A DNA stretch of 64,000 nt. It comes from Microbacterium sp. (lineage in GTDB: Bacteria > Actinomycetota > Actinomycetes > Actinomycetales > Microbacteriaceae). Every line of letters begins with the position of its first letter. Within the stretch, counting starts at the first letter, position 1. Below are positions 56,830-64,000 of the stretch, one piece after another. The notes under the pieces were generated by a model, which searched no databases, had not been told where the DNA came from, and worked only from the letters and a program-made list of their open reading frames with translations. The translations under genes were made by a program, and so were the position numbers. The DNA lies in NCBI GenBank assembly GCA_019510305.1, contig JAEKKN010000030.1:1-64000 (forward strand), read 5' to 3'.

Positions 56830-57036
56830 TCACTCGGTGGGGTTGCCCGACCAGTTGTCGCTGCGGCGGGTGGCGTCGTTCTTGCCGGCGCGCATCAGGA
56901 ACGCGATCGACAGCGACACGACGAGCAGACCCGCCACGAACACGAGCCCCTGGAAGTCGGCGATCGACTGCGCGAAGCCCATGAGCCAGATTCCTCCGAG
57001 GAAGAGGATCAGGAAGAAGATGAGGCTGAGGATCAC
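56830..57036 (-). CDS. Small membrane protein, 68 aa
   Basis: An unknown protein with two transmembrane helices (ILSLIFFLILFLGGIWLMGFA and GLVFVAGLLVVSLSIAFLM) and a polar C-terminus (RAGKNDATRRSDNWSGNPTE). The GTG start at 57036 has AGGAG 5 nt upstream. It lies just after the 316-aa membrane protein gene (27 bp), probably co-transcribed, and converges on the GNAT gene with 3 bp between the stops. Confidence 0.7.
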   Translation of the reverse strand: MILSLIFFLILFLGGIWLMGFAQSIADFQGLVFVAGLLVVSLSIAFLMRAGKNDATRRSDNWSGNPTE

Positions 57037-57063
57037 GGGGGCTCCTGTCGTTGCGGGCAGTTA

Positions 57064-58014
57064 TCAGGATACCGTGCGGCTGAAGGTCACGACATCGCCG
57101 CGGCGCGAGCGCGTGACGACGAGACCGACCCGCTCCAGTCGGGTGAAGACCCGGCGGGGCAACGGTGGGAGCTCTGCGGTGCGTCCTGGCGCAGGCTTCG
57201 CGAGGCCGATGAACAGCGAGAGATCGACGCCTCTCCCCCGCAGCTCGACGCGTGCGTAGTCGCTGCCCCCTCGCCAGCGCAGGTGCTCGAGATCCGAGAA
57301 GCGGATGACGGATGCCGACTCCCCCACCGTGAGGCGGACCTCGTCGTTCCCGAAAGCGATCGTGCACTCCTCGGTGCGCCGGCGCAGCACGGTGCTGAGC
57401 GCGGCGTAGGCGGGGAGGCCGAGCACGATGCCGATGAGGACGATCGACAGCCGCGCACCGAGGTGCGAGACGGCATCGTCGAACGCGATCAGCAGCGCGA
57501 TCCCGAAGCCCGAGACGGCGAGCACGACACCGACGATCGCGACCGTCACCTGACGCATACGGAGCCGGATCGCCCTGACGCTCACGAACGAGCCGTCACC
57601 GCCCTCGTCGCGTTCCCACTGCGGGGTCGTCCGGGTGGGTGCGTTCCTGCGTTCGCGGCGGGTGAGAGCATCCGTCACCCTGCTGAGCAGCCCGAGCAGG
57701 ATCCAGCCCGCGGCGGTGATCCCGGCCATCTGCACGACGACGAGCGCTGCGCCGGCCGGCTCGGGAAGGGCTGCGAGCAGCGGGCCTCCGAACTCGATCA
57801 TCGCGAATCCCTCTGCGCAGATCACGACGGCACCGGCGATGTGCAGGAAGAGGCCGTTGCGGCGCATCCCGAACGTCAGGTTCACGAAGGCGAAGCCGAG
57901 GCACCAGCCGCCGACCAGCATCAGCAGGAGGGGGATGATGCCGAGATCGTTCGTGATGAGCATCGCGACGTAGGCGGCGGCGAGCAGCGCCAGGCCGCAG
58001 ATCGTGGCTTTCAC
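57064..58014 (-). CDS. Hypothetical membrane protein, 316 aa
   Basis: Unrecognised. About five hydrophobic segments: three in residues 1-80, one at about 85-110, and two at about 155-205. A C-terminal beta-rich cytoplasmic domain (residues 215-316: TIAFGNDEVRLTVGESASVIRFSDLEHLRWRGGSDYARVELRG) resembles a PH-like or bPH_2 domain. The GTG at 58014 overlaps the stop of a five-codon upstream ORF (58028-58011) in GTGA; the -10 is TAGGAT at 58036, 7 nt before that ORF's ATG. Confidence 0.75.
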   Translation of the reverse strand: MKATICGLALLAAAYVAMLITNDLGIIPLLLMLVGGWCLGFAFVNLTFGMRRNGLFLHIAGAVVICAEGFAMIEFGGPLLAALPEPAGAALVVVQMAGITAAGWILLGLLSRVTDALTRRERRNAPTRTTPQWERDEGGDGSFVSVRAIRLRMRQVTVAIVGVVLAVSGFGIALLIAFDDAVSHLGARLSIVLIGIVLGLPAYAALSTVLRRRTEECTIAFGNDEVRLTVGESASVIRFSDLEHLRWRGGSDYARVELRGRGVDLSLFIGLAKPAPGRTAELPPLPRRVFTRLERVGLVVTRSRRGDVVTFSRTVS

Positions 58015-58028
58015 GCGGTCGCATCCAT
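58011..58028 (-). CDS. Putative five-codon leader ORF (MDATA) before the 316-aa membrane protein
   Basis: ATG at 58028, preceded 7 nt upstream by TAGGAT, reads MDATA then TGA at 58013-58011, overlapping the GTG of the downstream gene as GTGA. Ribosomes ending here could restart on the membrane protein. It could be a translation-coupling leader or a chance match. Confidence 0.35.
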   Translation of the reverse strand: MDATA

Positions 58029-58035
58029 CACGGCA

Positions 58036-58041
58036 ATCCTA
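58036..58041 (-). promoter_or_regulatory. -10 hexamer TAGGAT before the leader ORF
   Basis: TAGGAT on the minus strand, 7 nt before the ATG at 58028 and 21 nt before the GTG at 58014. Confidence 0.5.
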
Positions 58042-58070
58042 GGGCGGCGGGATCGCCGCGAACTCGAGCG

Positions 58071-58122
58071 ACGTCCTCTCAGCGGTTCAGGCGCAGACGT
58101 CCTCTCAGCGGTTCAGGCGCAG
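58071..58122. repeat. Perfect 26-bp tandem duplication upstream of pgi
   Basis: The 26-bp unit starting ACGTCCTCTCAGCGG is repeated twice without a mismatch (58071-58096 and 58097-58122). It lies between the membrane-protein gene and pgi. Confidence 0.9.
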
Positions 58123-58171
58123 GTGTGAGGTCTATGTCGTCATCGGTCGCAGACGCGGCGACGGTGCGCGG

Positions 58172-58177
58172 TAGCGT
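58172..58177 (+). promoter_or_regulatory. -10 hexamer TAGCGT, leaderless promoter of pgi
   Basis: TAGCGT ends 6 nt before the pgi ATG at 58184. A GGAG sequence lies between, but only 2 nt from the ATG. Confidence 0.55.
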
Positions 58178-58183
58178 GGAGCC

Positions 58184-59866
58184 ATGAACGCTCCCGTTGA
58201 TCCGACCCGCACTGCCGCCTGGTCCGAGCTCACCACCCTGCGCGACTCGTTCTCCCCCGACCTGCGCGGCTGGTTCGCCGCGGATCCCGACCGCGCAGAG
58301 CGCCTCTCGCTTCCCCTGGCCGACCTGCATGTGGACCTGTCGAAGAACCTGGTGACCGACGACGTCCTCGCCGCTCTCCTGCGCCTCGCCGAGGAGACCG
58401 GCGTCACCGAGCGCTACCAGGCCATGCTCTCCGGTGCGCACCTGAACACGAGCGAGGATCGTGCAGTGCTGCACACGGCCCTCCGGCGTCCGGCAGGCAG
58501 CTCGCCCGCCCTCGTCGTCGACGGCCAGGACGTGGATGCCGACGTGCAGGGGGTCCTCGACTCGCTGTCGGTGTTCGCGGATCGCGTCCGGTCCGGCGAC
58601 TGGCGCGGCATCACCGGCAAGAAGGTCACGCACGTCGTGAACATCGGCATCGGCGGCTCCGATCTCGGGCCTGTCATGGTGTACGAAGCGCTCAAGCCCT
58701 ATGCGGATGCCGGTATCCACGCCCTGTTCGTCTCGAACATCGACCCGACCGATCTCGCGCAGAAGACCGCGGATCTCGATCCCGAGACCACGCTCTTCAT
58801 CGTCGCCTCGAAGACGTTCACGACTCTCGAGACGCTCACCAACGCGCGCCTGGCGCGGGACTGGCTGTGGTCGGGGCTCGCCGCAGCCGGTGCGATCGAC
58901 GACTCCGACGAGGCTCGCACCGACGCGGTGTCGCACCACTTCGTCGCCGTCTCGACCGCTCTCGACAAGGTGGCCGCCTTCGGCATCGACCCCGTCAACG
59001 CCTTCGGCTTCTGGGACTGGGTCGGCGGCCGCTACTCCGTCGACTCCGCGATCGGGCTGTCGCTCGCGATCGCGCTCGGACCCGTGGTGTTCCGCGATCT
59101 GCTGGCCGGCTTCCACGCCGTCGACGAGCACGTGCGCGCCACGCCGCTCGAGAAGAACGTTCCCGTGCTGATGGGACTTCTGAACGTCTGGTACAACAAC
59201 TTCTTCGGCGCTCAGTCGCACGCGGTGCTCCCCTACGCGCAGCAGCTCAGCCGCTTCCCCGCCTACCTGCAGCAGCTGACCATGGAGTCCAACGGCAAGT
59301 CGGTCCGCTGGGACGGCTCGCCCGTCACGACCGACACCGGCGAGGTGTTCTGGGGCGAACCCGGCACGAACGGTCAGCACGCGTTCTACCAGCTCATCCA
59401 CCAGGGCACCCGTCTGATCCCCGCCGATTTCATCGCGTTCGTGAACCCGGCGTATCCGCTGACCGACGGCGGCCAGGACGTGCACGCCCTTTTCCTCGCG
59501 AACTTCCTCGCGCAGACCAAGGCGCTCGCGTTCGGCAAGACCGCAGAGGAGGTCGAGGCCGAGGGCACCACGGGCGCGCTCGTCGCCGCCCGCACCTTCG
59601 CCGGCAACCGGCCGACCACGTCGATCTTCGCCCCGGCCCTCACCCCGCAGGTGCTCGGTCAGTTGATCGCTCTCTACGAGCACATCACGTTCACGCAGGG
59701 CACGATCTGGGGCATCAACTCCTTCGACCAGTGGGGCGTCGAGCTCGGCAAGCAGCTCGCCATGCAGATCGCCCCGGCGATCGAGGGCGACGCGGATGCC
59801 GTCGCCGCCCAGGACCCTTCGACGAAGGCGCTGCTCGAGTACTACGCGGCGAACCGCACGCAGTAG
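58184..59866 (+). CDS. pgi: Glucose-6-phosphate isomerase
   Basis: A 560-aa glycolytic enzyme interconverting glucose 6-phosphate and fructose 6-phosphate. Landmarks: [33 protein letters not shown], and the signature [19 protein letters not shown]. The length is normal. It probably supplies fructose 6-phosphate for glycolysis and, through GlmS, for the amino sugars used by GlmU. ATG at 58184 with TAGCGT 6 nt upstream. Confidence 0.97.
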   Translation: MNAPVDPTRTAAWSELTTLRDSFSPDLRGWFAADPDRAERLSLPLADLHVDLSKNLVTDDVLAALLRLAEETGVTERYQAMLSGAHLNTSEDRAVLHTALRRPAGSSPALVVDGQDVDADVQGVLDSLSVFADRVRSGDWRGITGKKVTHVVNIGIGGSDLGPVMVYEALKPYADAGIHALFVSNIDPTDLAQKTADLDPETTLFIVASKTFTTLETLTNARLARDWLWSGLAAAGAIDDSDEARTDAVSHHFVAVSTALDKVAAFGIDPVNAFGFWDWVGGRYSVDSAIGLSLAIALGPVVFRDLLAGFHAVDEHVRATPLEKNVPVLMGLLNVWYNNFFGAQSHAVLPYAQQLSRFPAYLQQLTMESNGKSVRWDGSPVTTDTGEVFWGEPGTNGQHAFYQLIHQGTRLIPADFIAFVNPAYPLTDGGQDVHALFLANFLAQTKALAFGKTAEEVEAEGTTGALVAARTFAGNRPTTSIFAPALTPQVLGQLIALYEHITFTQGTIWGINSFDQWGVELGKQLAMQIAPAIEGDADAVAAQDPSTKALLEYYAANRTQ

Positions 59867-59873
59867 CCTCCCG

Positions 59874-60812
59874 TCACGCGACGCGCTCCTGCCCCGTGAT
59901 CCACGGGGACAGGGGCGTGCGCAGCGCCACGAGGCCGACGACCAGAGGCACGGCGATCCCGATCGCGAACTGCGCCCACGACGAGATGTCGAGCCACAGG
60001 ACGAGCGGATGCAGCAGCACCACCGTCAGCAGCGGCAGCGCCAGGAGCGTGCACGCCCTCGAGAAGCGGCCGGGTCGCACGATCCCCTCGGCGACGAGGA
60101 TCAGCCCGATCGAGATGGCGCTCGACGCGAGGGTCGAGAGCACCGGCGTGCCGTCGTCGCCGAGCTTGATGTCCAGGGGCGCCGCCCAGCCGACGGAGAC
60201 GAGAACCACGCCCACCGCGAGCGAGATCGCGCCGGCGGTAAGGGGACGGGAGATCCGGTCGCGCGCGCGGCGCAGCGCGTCTCCGATCAGCAGGTAGATG
60301 AGGCAGGTCGCGACGTAGCCGATGCCGAGCGGCGTGCGCGAGAGCGGTTCCGGCCAGGTCCATGCGATGACGGCGCAGACGAGGCCGATCGCCCACTGCA
60401 GCGCATAGGGCAGCCGCTCGATCAGGCGGAACAGCACCGCCGTGAAGAACAGCGCCGAGACGAACCACAACGTGACGAACGGCATCTGCGCGTGGCGTCC
60501 GCCCTCCGCGGCGCCGACGATCGTCGTGATCGCGTCGCCCGGTCGCACCACGACGAGCGCCACCGAGAGCACGGCGAACGCGGCGACGTACGGTCGACCG
60601 AGGCTCAGCGCTCGTCGTGAGACCTCGGCGCTCAGCATCCGTCCCGGCTTCCAGAGATATCCGGTCAGGATGAAGAACACCGCGACATGCCAGGTGTACA
60701 GCCAGTCCTGAGTGACTTCTTTCGTGAAGGCGTGCCCGGCGACGATCGCCCCCACCGCGATGAGGCGGACGAGGTCGACGGCTCCGGAACGAGCGGGGAG
60801 CTGAGCGGGCAT
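59874..60812 (-). CDS. Acyltransferase-3-family membrane protein
   Basis: A 312-aa protein with about ten hydrophobic segments. The N-terminus VDLVRLIAVGAIVAGHAFT and WHVAVFFILTGYLWKPGRML match Acyl_transf_3 (OafA-like), in which the histidine near residue 26 is usually essential. It probably O-acylates a surface carbohydrate. The ATG at 60812 is chosen; GATACT lies 6 nt upstream. It is divergent from the reductase at 60945, 132 bp away, and ends 7 bp from pgi. Confidence 0.87.
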   Translation of the reverse strand: MPAQLPARSGAVDLVRLIAVGAIVAGHAFTKEVTQDWLYTWHVAVFFILTGYLWKPGRMLSAEVSRRALSLGRPYVAAFAVLSVALVVVRPGDAITTIVGAAEGGRHAQMPFVTLWFVSALFFTAVLFRLIERLPYALQWAIGLVCAVIAWTWPEPLSRTPLGIGYVATCLIYLLIGDALRRARDRISRPLTAGAISLAVGVVLVSVGWAAPLDIKLGDDGTPVLSTLASSAISIGLILVAEGIVRPGRFSRACTLLALPLLTVVLLHPLVLWLDISSWAQFAIGIAVPLVVGLVALRTPLSPWITGQERVA

Positions 60813-60932
60813 CGCCCCAGTATCCGCCCCCGCCCCTATGAGAACAGTGGGCTTGACCGGCGACGGACCGGTCGTCGTTAGCGCACGGACTCGCATCCCG
60901 TAACCCCCTGGGCGCGGGCCGCTCCCGGTGCC

Positions 60933-60938
60933 TACCGT
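60933..60938 (+). promoter_or_regulatory. -10 hexamer TACCGT, leaderless promoter of the flavodoxin-like reductase
   Basis: TACCGT ends 6 nt before the ATG at 60945. Confidence 0.55.
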
Positions 60939-60944
60939 GCCGTC

Positions 60945-61553
60945 ATGGATACTTCCCTGACCGCACTCATGATCAACTGCACGCTCAAGCCCTCCCCCGC
61001 CTCTTCGAGCACCCACGTGTTGGGCGAACAGATCCTCGCAGCGCTCGCCGAACACGGCGTGAGCGCAGACCGCATCCGCGCCGTCGATCACCGCATCCTT
61101 CCCGGCGTGCAGGCCGACATGGGCCAGGGCGACGAATGGCCCGATCTGCGCTCGCGAGTCCTGGCAGCCGACATCCTCGTGCTCGCGACGCCGACGTGGA
61201 TGGGGCAGCATTCGAGCGTCGCGCAGCAGGTGCTGGAACGCCTGGACGCCGAACTCGGTGCGACCGACGAGAGCGGTCGGCCCACCCTGTTCGGCAAGGT
61301 CGTGATCGCCGCGATCGTCGGCAACGAAGACGGAGCCCATCACGTCGCGGCGATCCTGTTCCAGGCTCTGAACGACGTCGGCTTCACGGTGCCGGCACAG
61401 GGCTCGGTGTACTGGAACGGCGAAGCCATGCACACCGTCGACTACAAGGATCTGTCCGAGACTCCGGAGAAGGTCGCGCAGGCGACATCCACCGCGGCGG
61501 CCAACGCGGCCCATCTCGCGCAGATGCTGAGGGAACAGCCGTATCCCGCGTGA
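60945..61553 (+). CDS. NAD(P)H-dependent flavodoxin-fold oxidoreductase
   Basis: A 202-aa flavoprotein of the WrbA/NADPH-dependent FMN-reductase superfamily. The start ALMINCTLKPSPASSSTHVLGEQIL is the FMN-phosphate loop. ADILVLATPTWMGQHSSVAQQVLERLD is the second FMN contact, and VIAAIVGNEDGAHHVAAILFQALNDVGFTVPA follows. The electron acceptor is unknown (quinone or xenobiotic). It differs from the MsuE-like protein at 40185. Confidence 0.87.
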   Translation: MDTSLTALMINCTLKPSPASSSTHVLGEQILAALAEHGVSADRIRAVDHRILPGVQADMGQGDEWPDLRSRVLAADILVLATPTWMGQHSSVAQQVLERLDAELGATDESGRPTLFGKVVIAAIVGNEDGAHHVAAILFQALNDVGFTVPAQGSVYWNGEAMHTVDYKDLSETPEKVAQATSTAAANAAHLAQMLREQPYPA

Positions 61554-61644
61554 TCTGGCGCCTGTCAAGGCCCTGTCCGCGCCGCGAGAACTCGGGCATC
61601 GTCGTGATGCGGCACAGCGCCGCCCTTCCGAAAGGAGTACCCGA

Positions 61645-61851
61645 ATGACCATCGGAACCGGAATCGTGCTGTTCGTGATCGGCGCCATCCTCACGTTCGC
61701 ACTCGACATCCAGCTCGAGGGCGTGAACCTCGACATGATCGGCTACATCCTGATGGCAGCAGGCGCCGTCGCCTTCCTCATCGGGCTCATCCTCCTCCTC
61801 GTCCGCCGCGACCGCCCGCGCGGGACGGTGGTCGAGGACGACGTCCTCTGA
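61645..61851 (+). CDS. DUF6458-family small membrane protein
   Basis: A 68-aa membrane protein with two transmembrane helices and VNLDMIGYILMAAGAVAFLIGLILLLVRRDR in the middle, matching the DUF6458 pattern I know from actinobacteria (ILTFALDIQLEGVNLDMIGYIL). The function is unknown. AAAGGAG ends 7 nt before the ATG, one of the clearer ribosome-binding sites in the window. A hairpin at 61864-61907 follows. Confidence 0.85.
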   Translation: MTIGTGIVLFVIGAILTFALDIQLEGVNLDMIGYILMAAGAVAFLIGLILLLVRRDRPRGTVVEDDVL

Positions 61852-61863
61852 CGCTCTCGCAGA

Positions 61864-61907
61864 ACGACGGTTGTGCGTCGCCCGCGATCCCGGCGCGCAA
61901 TCGTCGT
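61864..61907 (+). terminator. Imperfect hairpin after the DUF6458 gene
   Basis: ACGACGGTTGTGCG and CGCGCAATCGTCGT pair at 12 of 14 positions, with a 16-nt loop. It ends the DUF6458 transcript. The right side also marks the approximate start of the transferred tail. Confidence 0.5.
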
Positions 61908-62060
61908 ACTTGGTTCAAGGGAGCTCTGAAGAGCGGCCAGCGCCCGCCTGACCGTCGCGTCCCAAGAGTTGGCGCAGTATCCGGGCAGCCAGTCGGGCAG
62001 ACGGTGACGTCCCGCTGTGTGGCGGAGTTTCTCGATACCGTGCGGGATCAGCTTCTGTGA

Positions 62061-63283
62061 TTATGCCGCGTTGAGTTCCGGGATTGCCACCTCCTCGGTT
62101 TCGGCGTGCAGGAGCTTCATGGAGTGTGCGGAGTAGTAGCGGCGGTCGGCGCCGTCCCATTCGTCGTGTTGCTCGATGAGGGACGTCACCGGCGAGGCGC
62201 AGGAGAGCGGCGGGGTTCGGGAACGTGCCGACGACGTCGGTGCGGCGTTTGATCTCCTTGTTGACCCGTTCCAGCGGGTTCGTGGACCAGATCGGCCGCC
62301 AGTGCTGTTGCGGGAATCCGCAGAACGCGAGGATGTCGTCCTTCGCGCCTCGAGCATGTCCGCGATCTTCGGGTGCGAGCGGGTCAGCATGCGGACGGCC
62401 TCGTGGAACTGGCCGAACACGTGCTCGGTGTCGGGTTGCGCGAAGATTGTGCGGACGATCGATGCGACCATCGTCCCCGGAGCTTTCGGGACATGCGAGA
62501 GCAGGTTGCGCATGAAATGCACCCGGCAGCGCTGCCAGGCGGCGCCGGGCGAACACGGTCTCGATCGCGGAGATCAAGCCCGTGTGCGCGTCGCTGATGA
62601 CGAGGCGCACCCCGCCCAGGCCGCGGGCCTTCAACGAGCGCAGGAAGCTCGTCCAGAACGGCTGCGACTCGGTCTCCCCGACCTCGAACCCGAGGACTTC
62701 GCGGCGCCCGTCCGCGGCGACGCCGATCGCGACGACGACCGCCTGCGAGACCACCCGCCGGCCGACCCTCGCCTTGCAGAAGGTCGCGTCGAGGAACAAC
62801 TACGAATACGTCGTGTCCGCCAACGGCCGGACGCGGAACGCGGCGACGTCTTCGTCCAGGTTCGCGCAGATCCGGGAGACCTCGGACTTCGAGATGCCGG
62901 TGTCCGCGCCCAGCGCTTTCACCAGATCGTCGACCTTCCTCGTGCTCACGCCGTGACGTAGGCCTCCATCACGACCGCGAACAGGGCCCGATCGACCCGT
63001 CGGCACCGCTCCAATAGTGACGGGAAGAAGTTTCCTTGTCGCAGCTTCGGGATCCGCAACTCCAACTCCCCCGCCGTGGTTGTGAGAGTGCGGGGACGGG
63101 TCCCGTTGCGTTGCGTGGTCCGCTCCGCGGTGCGCTCGAACGAGGCGGCGCCGATGAACGCACGGCCTCGGCGTCGATCAGGTCCTAGTAGAGCGTTTCC
63201 GTCGCGACCCGGATTCGGTCGGTGACATCGGTGAGTTTCAGTTCCCCGACGAGCTCGAGGAGCGCAGACTGGTCAAGAGCCAT
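62061..63283 (-). pseudogene. IS256-family transposase, decayed
   Basis: A full-length but broken transposase frame, about 407 codons from the ATG at 63283 to the TAA at 62061-62063. The N-terminus (MALDQSALLELVGELKLTDV) is stopped by TAG at 63187-63185 after 32 codons, and several frameshifts follow. Recognisable pieces include GELELRIPKLRQGNFFPSLLERC, FLDATFCKARVGRRVVSQAVVVAIGV (first catalytic Asp), LVISDAHTGL (second Asp), HFMRNLLSHVPK, and WSTNPLERVNKEIKRRTDVVGTFPNP (catalytic Glu), typical of IS256. I could not find the terminal inverted repeats or target duplication. The element is inactive by itself. Confidence 0.88.
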
Positions 63284-63347
63284 CGTGCGCTGTGTCCTTA
63301 CGTTGAGATTCCTAGACAGTTCTCACTGACCATCGCACGATGGCTCA
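63277..63347. repeat. 13-bp inverted repeat beside the transposase start
   Basis: GAGCCATCGTGCG (63277-63289) and CGCACGATGGCTC (63335-63347) are exact inverted copies, 45 bp apart. The outer copy reproduces the start codon of the transposase on the plus strand; it may be a relic of a second insertion or recombination. Confidence 0.6.
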
Positions 63348-63587
63348 CCCATGTCTACAACGAGAGCAACCCTGCCGGAATCTCCACCGCTCCAGGGGAC
63401 GTCACACCCGGCCCCGTGTCATCAGTGGTCGACGACCGCACGGGAACGGGTCCACCCGGTGCGCACGTCGACCCATAGGCGCCTGAGGCGAGGGTGCACG
63501 CGCGCCCAGCTTTTGTAGCACGTCGCGGCGACCACCCGACATTCCGTTTGCGAAGCCGGGCGGGCGCCTCGCTCCCGTAAAGGCCCG
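63284..63587. other. Non-coding stretch after the IS256 pseudogene
   Basis: These 304 bp hold no plausible gene. Apart from the inverted repeat at 63277-63347 nothing is recognised; codon bias and the GGATGC motif of the core genome are both absent. Confidence 0.6.
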
Positions 63588-63860
63588 TCAGTTCCAAGTC
63601 TTGTGGAGCCAGTCGCTTCCGCGCTTGTTGAAACCTCTCCACGCGCGCGCCCGCCCCGTCACATCGACGACGAGCAGCTCATCGTCGGCGTCTAGATGCG
63701 GTCGGAGGTGGTCTCGAACTTCTTTCGCGGTGAGCGTGCTGCGCACGATCCACGTGGAGTCGAGATGATGCCACCACGACCCGAGCCCCTTGATGGCCTC
63801 AATCAGGTCGTCGTAGCTTTTCTCTTTGTTCAGGTCATACCCGATGAGATGCGTGGCCAT
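63588..63860 (-). CDS. SinR-family small protein (Cas2/VapD-like fold suspected)
   Basis: A 90-aa protein: MATHLIGYDLNKEKSYDDLIEAIKGLGSWWHHLDSTWIVRSTLTAKEVRDHLRPHL and DELLVVDVTGRARAWRGF. The beta-alpha-beta start YDLNKxKxYxxLxxxIxxLG and the WxxLDSTWIV strand resemble SinR-annotated proteins and, at low similarity, Cas2 and VapD ferredoxin-like RNases; this is a fold guess. No CRISPR array or Cas1 lies near it, so it is not part of a CRISPR system here. ATG at 63860; TAGGAC is 6 nt upstream. It is the only intact gene in the transferred-looking tail. Confidence 0.75.
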   Translation of the reverse strand: MATHLIGYDLNKEKSYDDLIEAIKGLGSWWHHLDSTWIVRSTLTAKEVRDHLRPHLDADDELLVVDVTGRARAWRGFNKRGSDWLHKTWN

Positions 63861-63899
63861 GAGGCAGTCCTATCAGTAAGAGTGACACTGGGAGTGCGG

Positions 63900-64000
63900 T
63901 CACTCAGGACGTTGAACCCGAACGCGGGACGTCACGGTCGTCGCGGCGAGTCCATCGAGGTCGATTGTGATAACCCAATGCCCGGTAGCCGGCACGGTCA
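63900..64000 (-). CDS. 3' end of an unidentified gene, cut by the window
   Basis: The frame read on the minus strand from 63998 ends at the TGA at 63902-63900 after 33 codons: TVPATGHWVITIDLDGLAATTVTSRVRVQRPE. The alternation of beta residues suggests a small secreted Ig-like or FixH-like beta domain, but the piece is too short to name. It may be a chance open frame. Confidence 0.35.
   Translation of the reverse strand, partial: TVPATGHWVITIDLDGLAATTVTSRVRVQRPE

Noticed and set aside
63355..63642. 95-codon minus-strand frame over the SinR gene region
   Set aside because: It overlaps the SinR gene in another frame, has no motifs and no start signal.
63588..63860. CRISPR adaptation gene (cas2)
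   Set aside because: No repeats, no cas1 and no other Cas gene; the similarity is at fold level only.

Overview
The window is about 64 kb of high-GC (roughly 68-70% by eye) actinobacterial chromosome. GTG starts, ATGA/GTGA gene overlaps, the prs-glmU and rsmA-ispE neighbourhoods, a DUF222/13E12 HNH protein, a DUF6458 membrane protein and an O-mannosyltransferase beside rsmI all fit Microbacteriaceae, most likely Microbacterium. Nearly all of it is dense core genome; only the last 3 kb (decayed IS256 element, SinR-like gene) looks acquired.

Layout. 1-2.45 kb (minus): prs (cut by the window edge), glmU and a tRNA-Gln ending one base before the glmU start codon. 2.6-5.6 kb: GNAT and MarR genes, then a zinc-free alcohol-dehydrogenase-like oxidoreductase divergent from a GlxA-type AraC regulator. 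5.6-9.2 kb: an RluA-type pseudouridine synthase facing a complete methionine importer (metQ-metN-metI) with a strong hairpin between metQ and metN. 9.3-14.4 kb: a CPA1 Na+/H+ antiporter, an ABC-F ATPase, a hydrolase and an APH-fold kinase. 14.5-17.4 kb: HNH/DUF222 protein, a lipoprotein and a secreted protein. 17.4-22.7 kb: an mmsA-mmsB-chvE sugar ABC transporter under a LacI repressor, with two matching operators. 22.9-30.4 kb: ispE, rsmA, tatD, metG and interleaved genes. 30.4-38 kb: molybdopterin oxidoreductase, methyltransferase, rsmI, O-mannosyltransferase, and an aminotransferase-permease-Lrp operon. 38-46.9 kb: small unknown protein, DUF255 thioredoxin-like protein, flavin reductase, aldo/keto reductase, membrane acyltransferase-like protein and hrpA. 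46.9-53.6 kb (plus): quinone-oxidoreductase-like protein, hydrolase, O-acetylhomoserine sulfhydrylase, Gfo/Idh/MocA oxidoreductase, NYN-LOTUS protein, DUF4166 and TIGR01777 proteins. 53.6-61.9 kb: PLDc_N membrane protein, aldo/keto reductase, an HTH / HTH-ImmA cassette, GNAT, membrane proteins, pgi, acyltransferase, flavodoxin-like reductase, DUF6458. 61.9-64 kb: IS256 pseudogene, SinR-like gene and the 3' end of one more gene.

Three window-wide patterns stand out. First, at least twenty genes that begin a transcription unit have a TAnnnT -10 hexamer 6-8 bases before the start codon, the geometry of leaderless mRNAs. Second, two dispersed repeat families are embedded in frame in several proteins (HrpA, HNH protein, ABC-F, MFS), and one supplies the hrpA stop codon. 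Third, the hexamer GGATGC/GCATCC is about three times commoner than base composition predicts, bends codon choice, and is absent from the transferred tail. No CRISPR array, prophage or recognisable defence island was seen.
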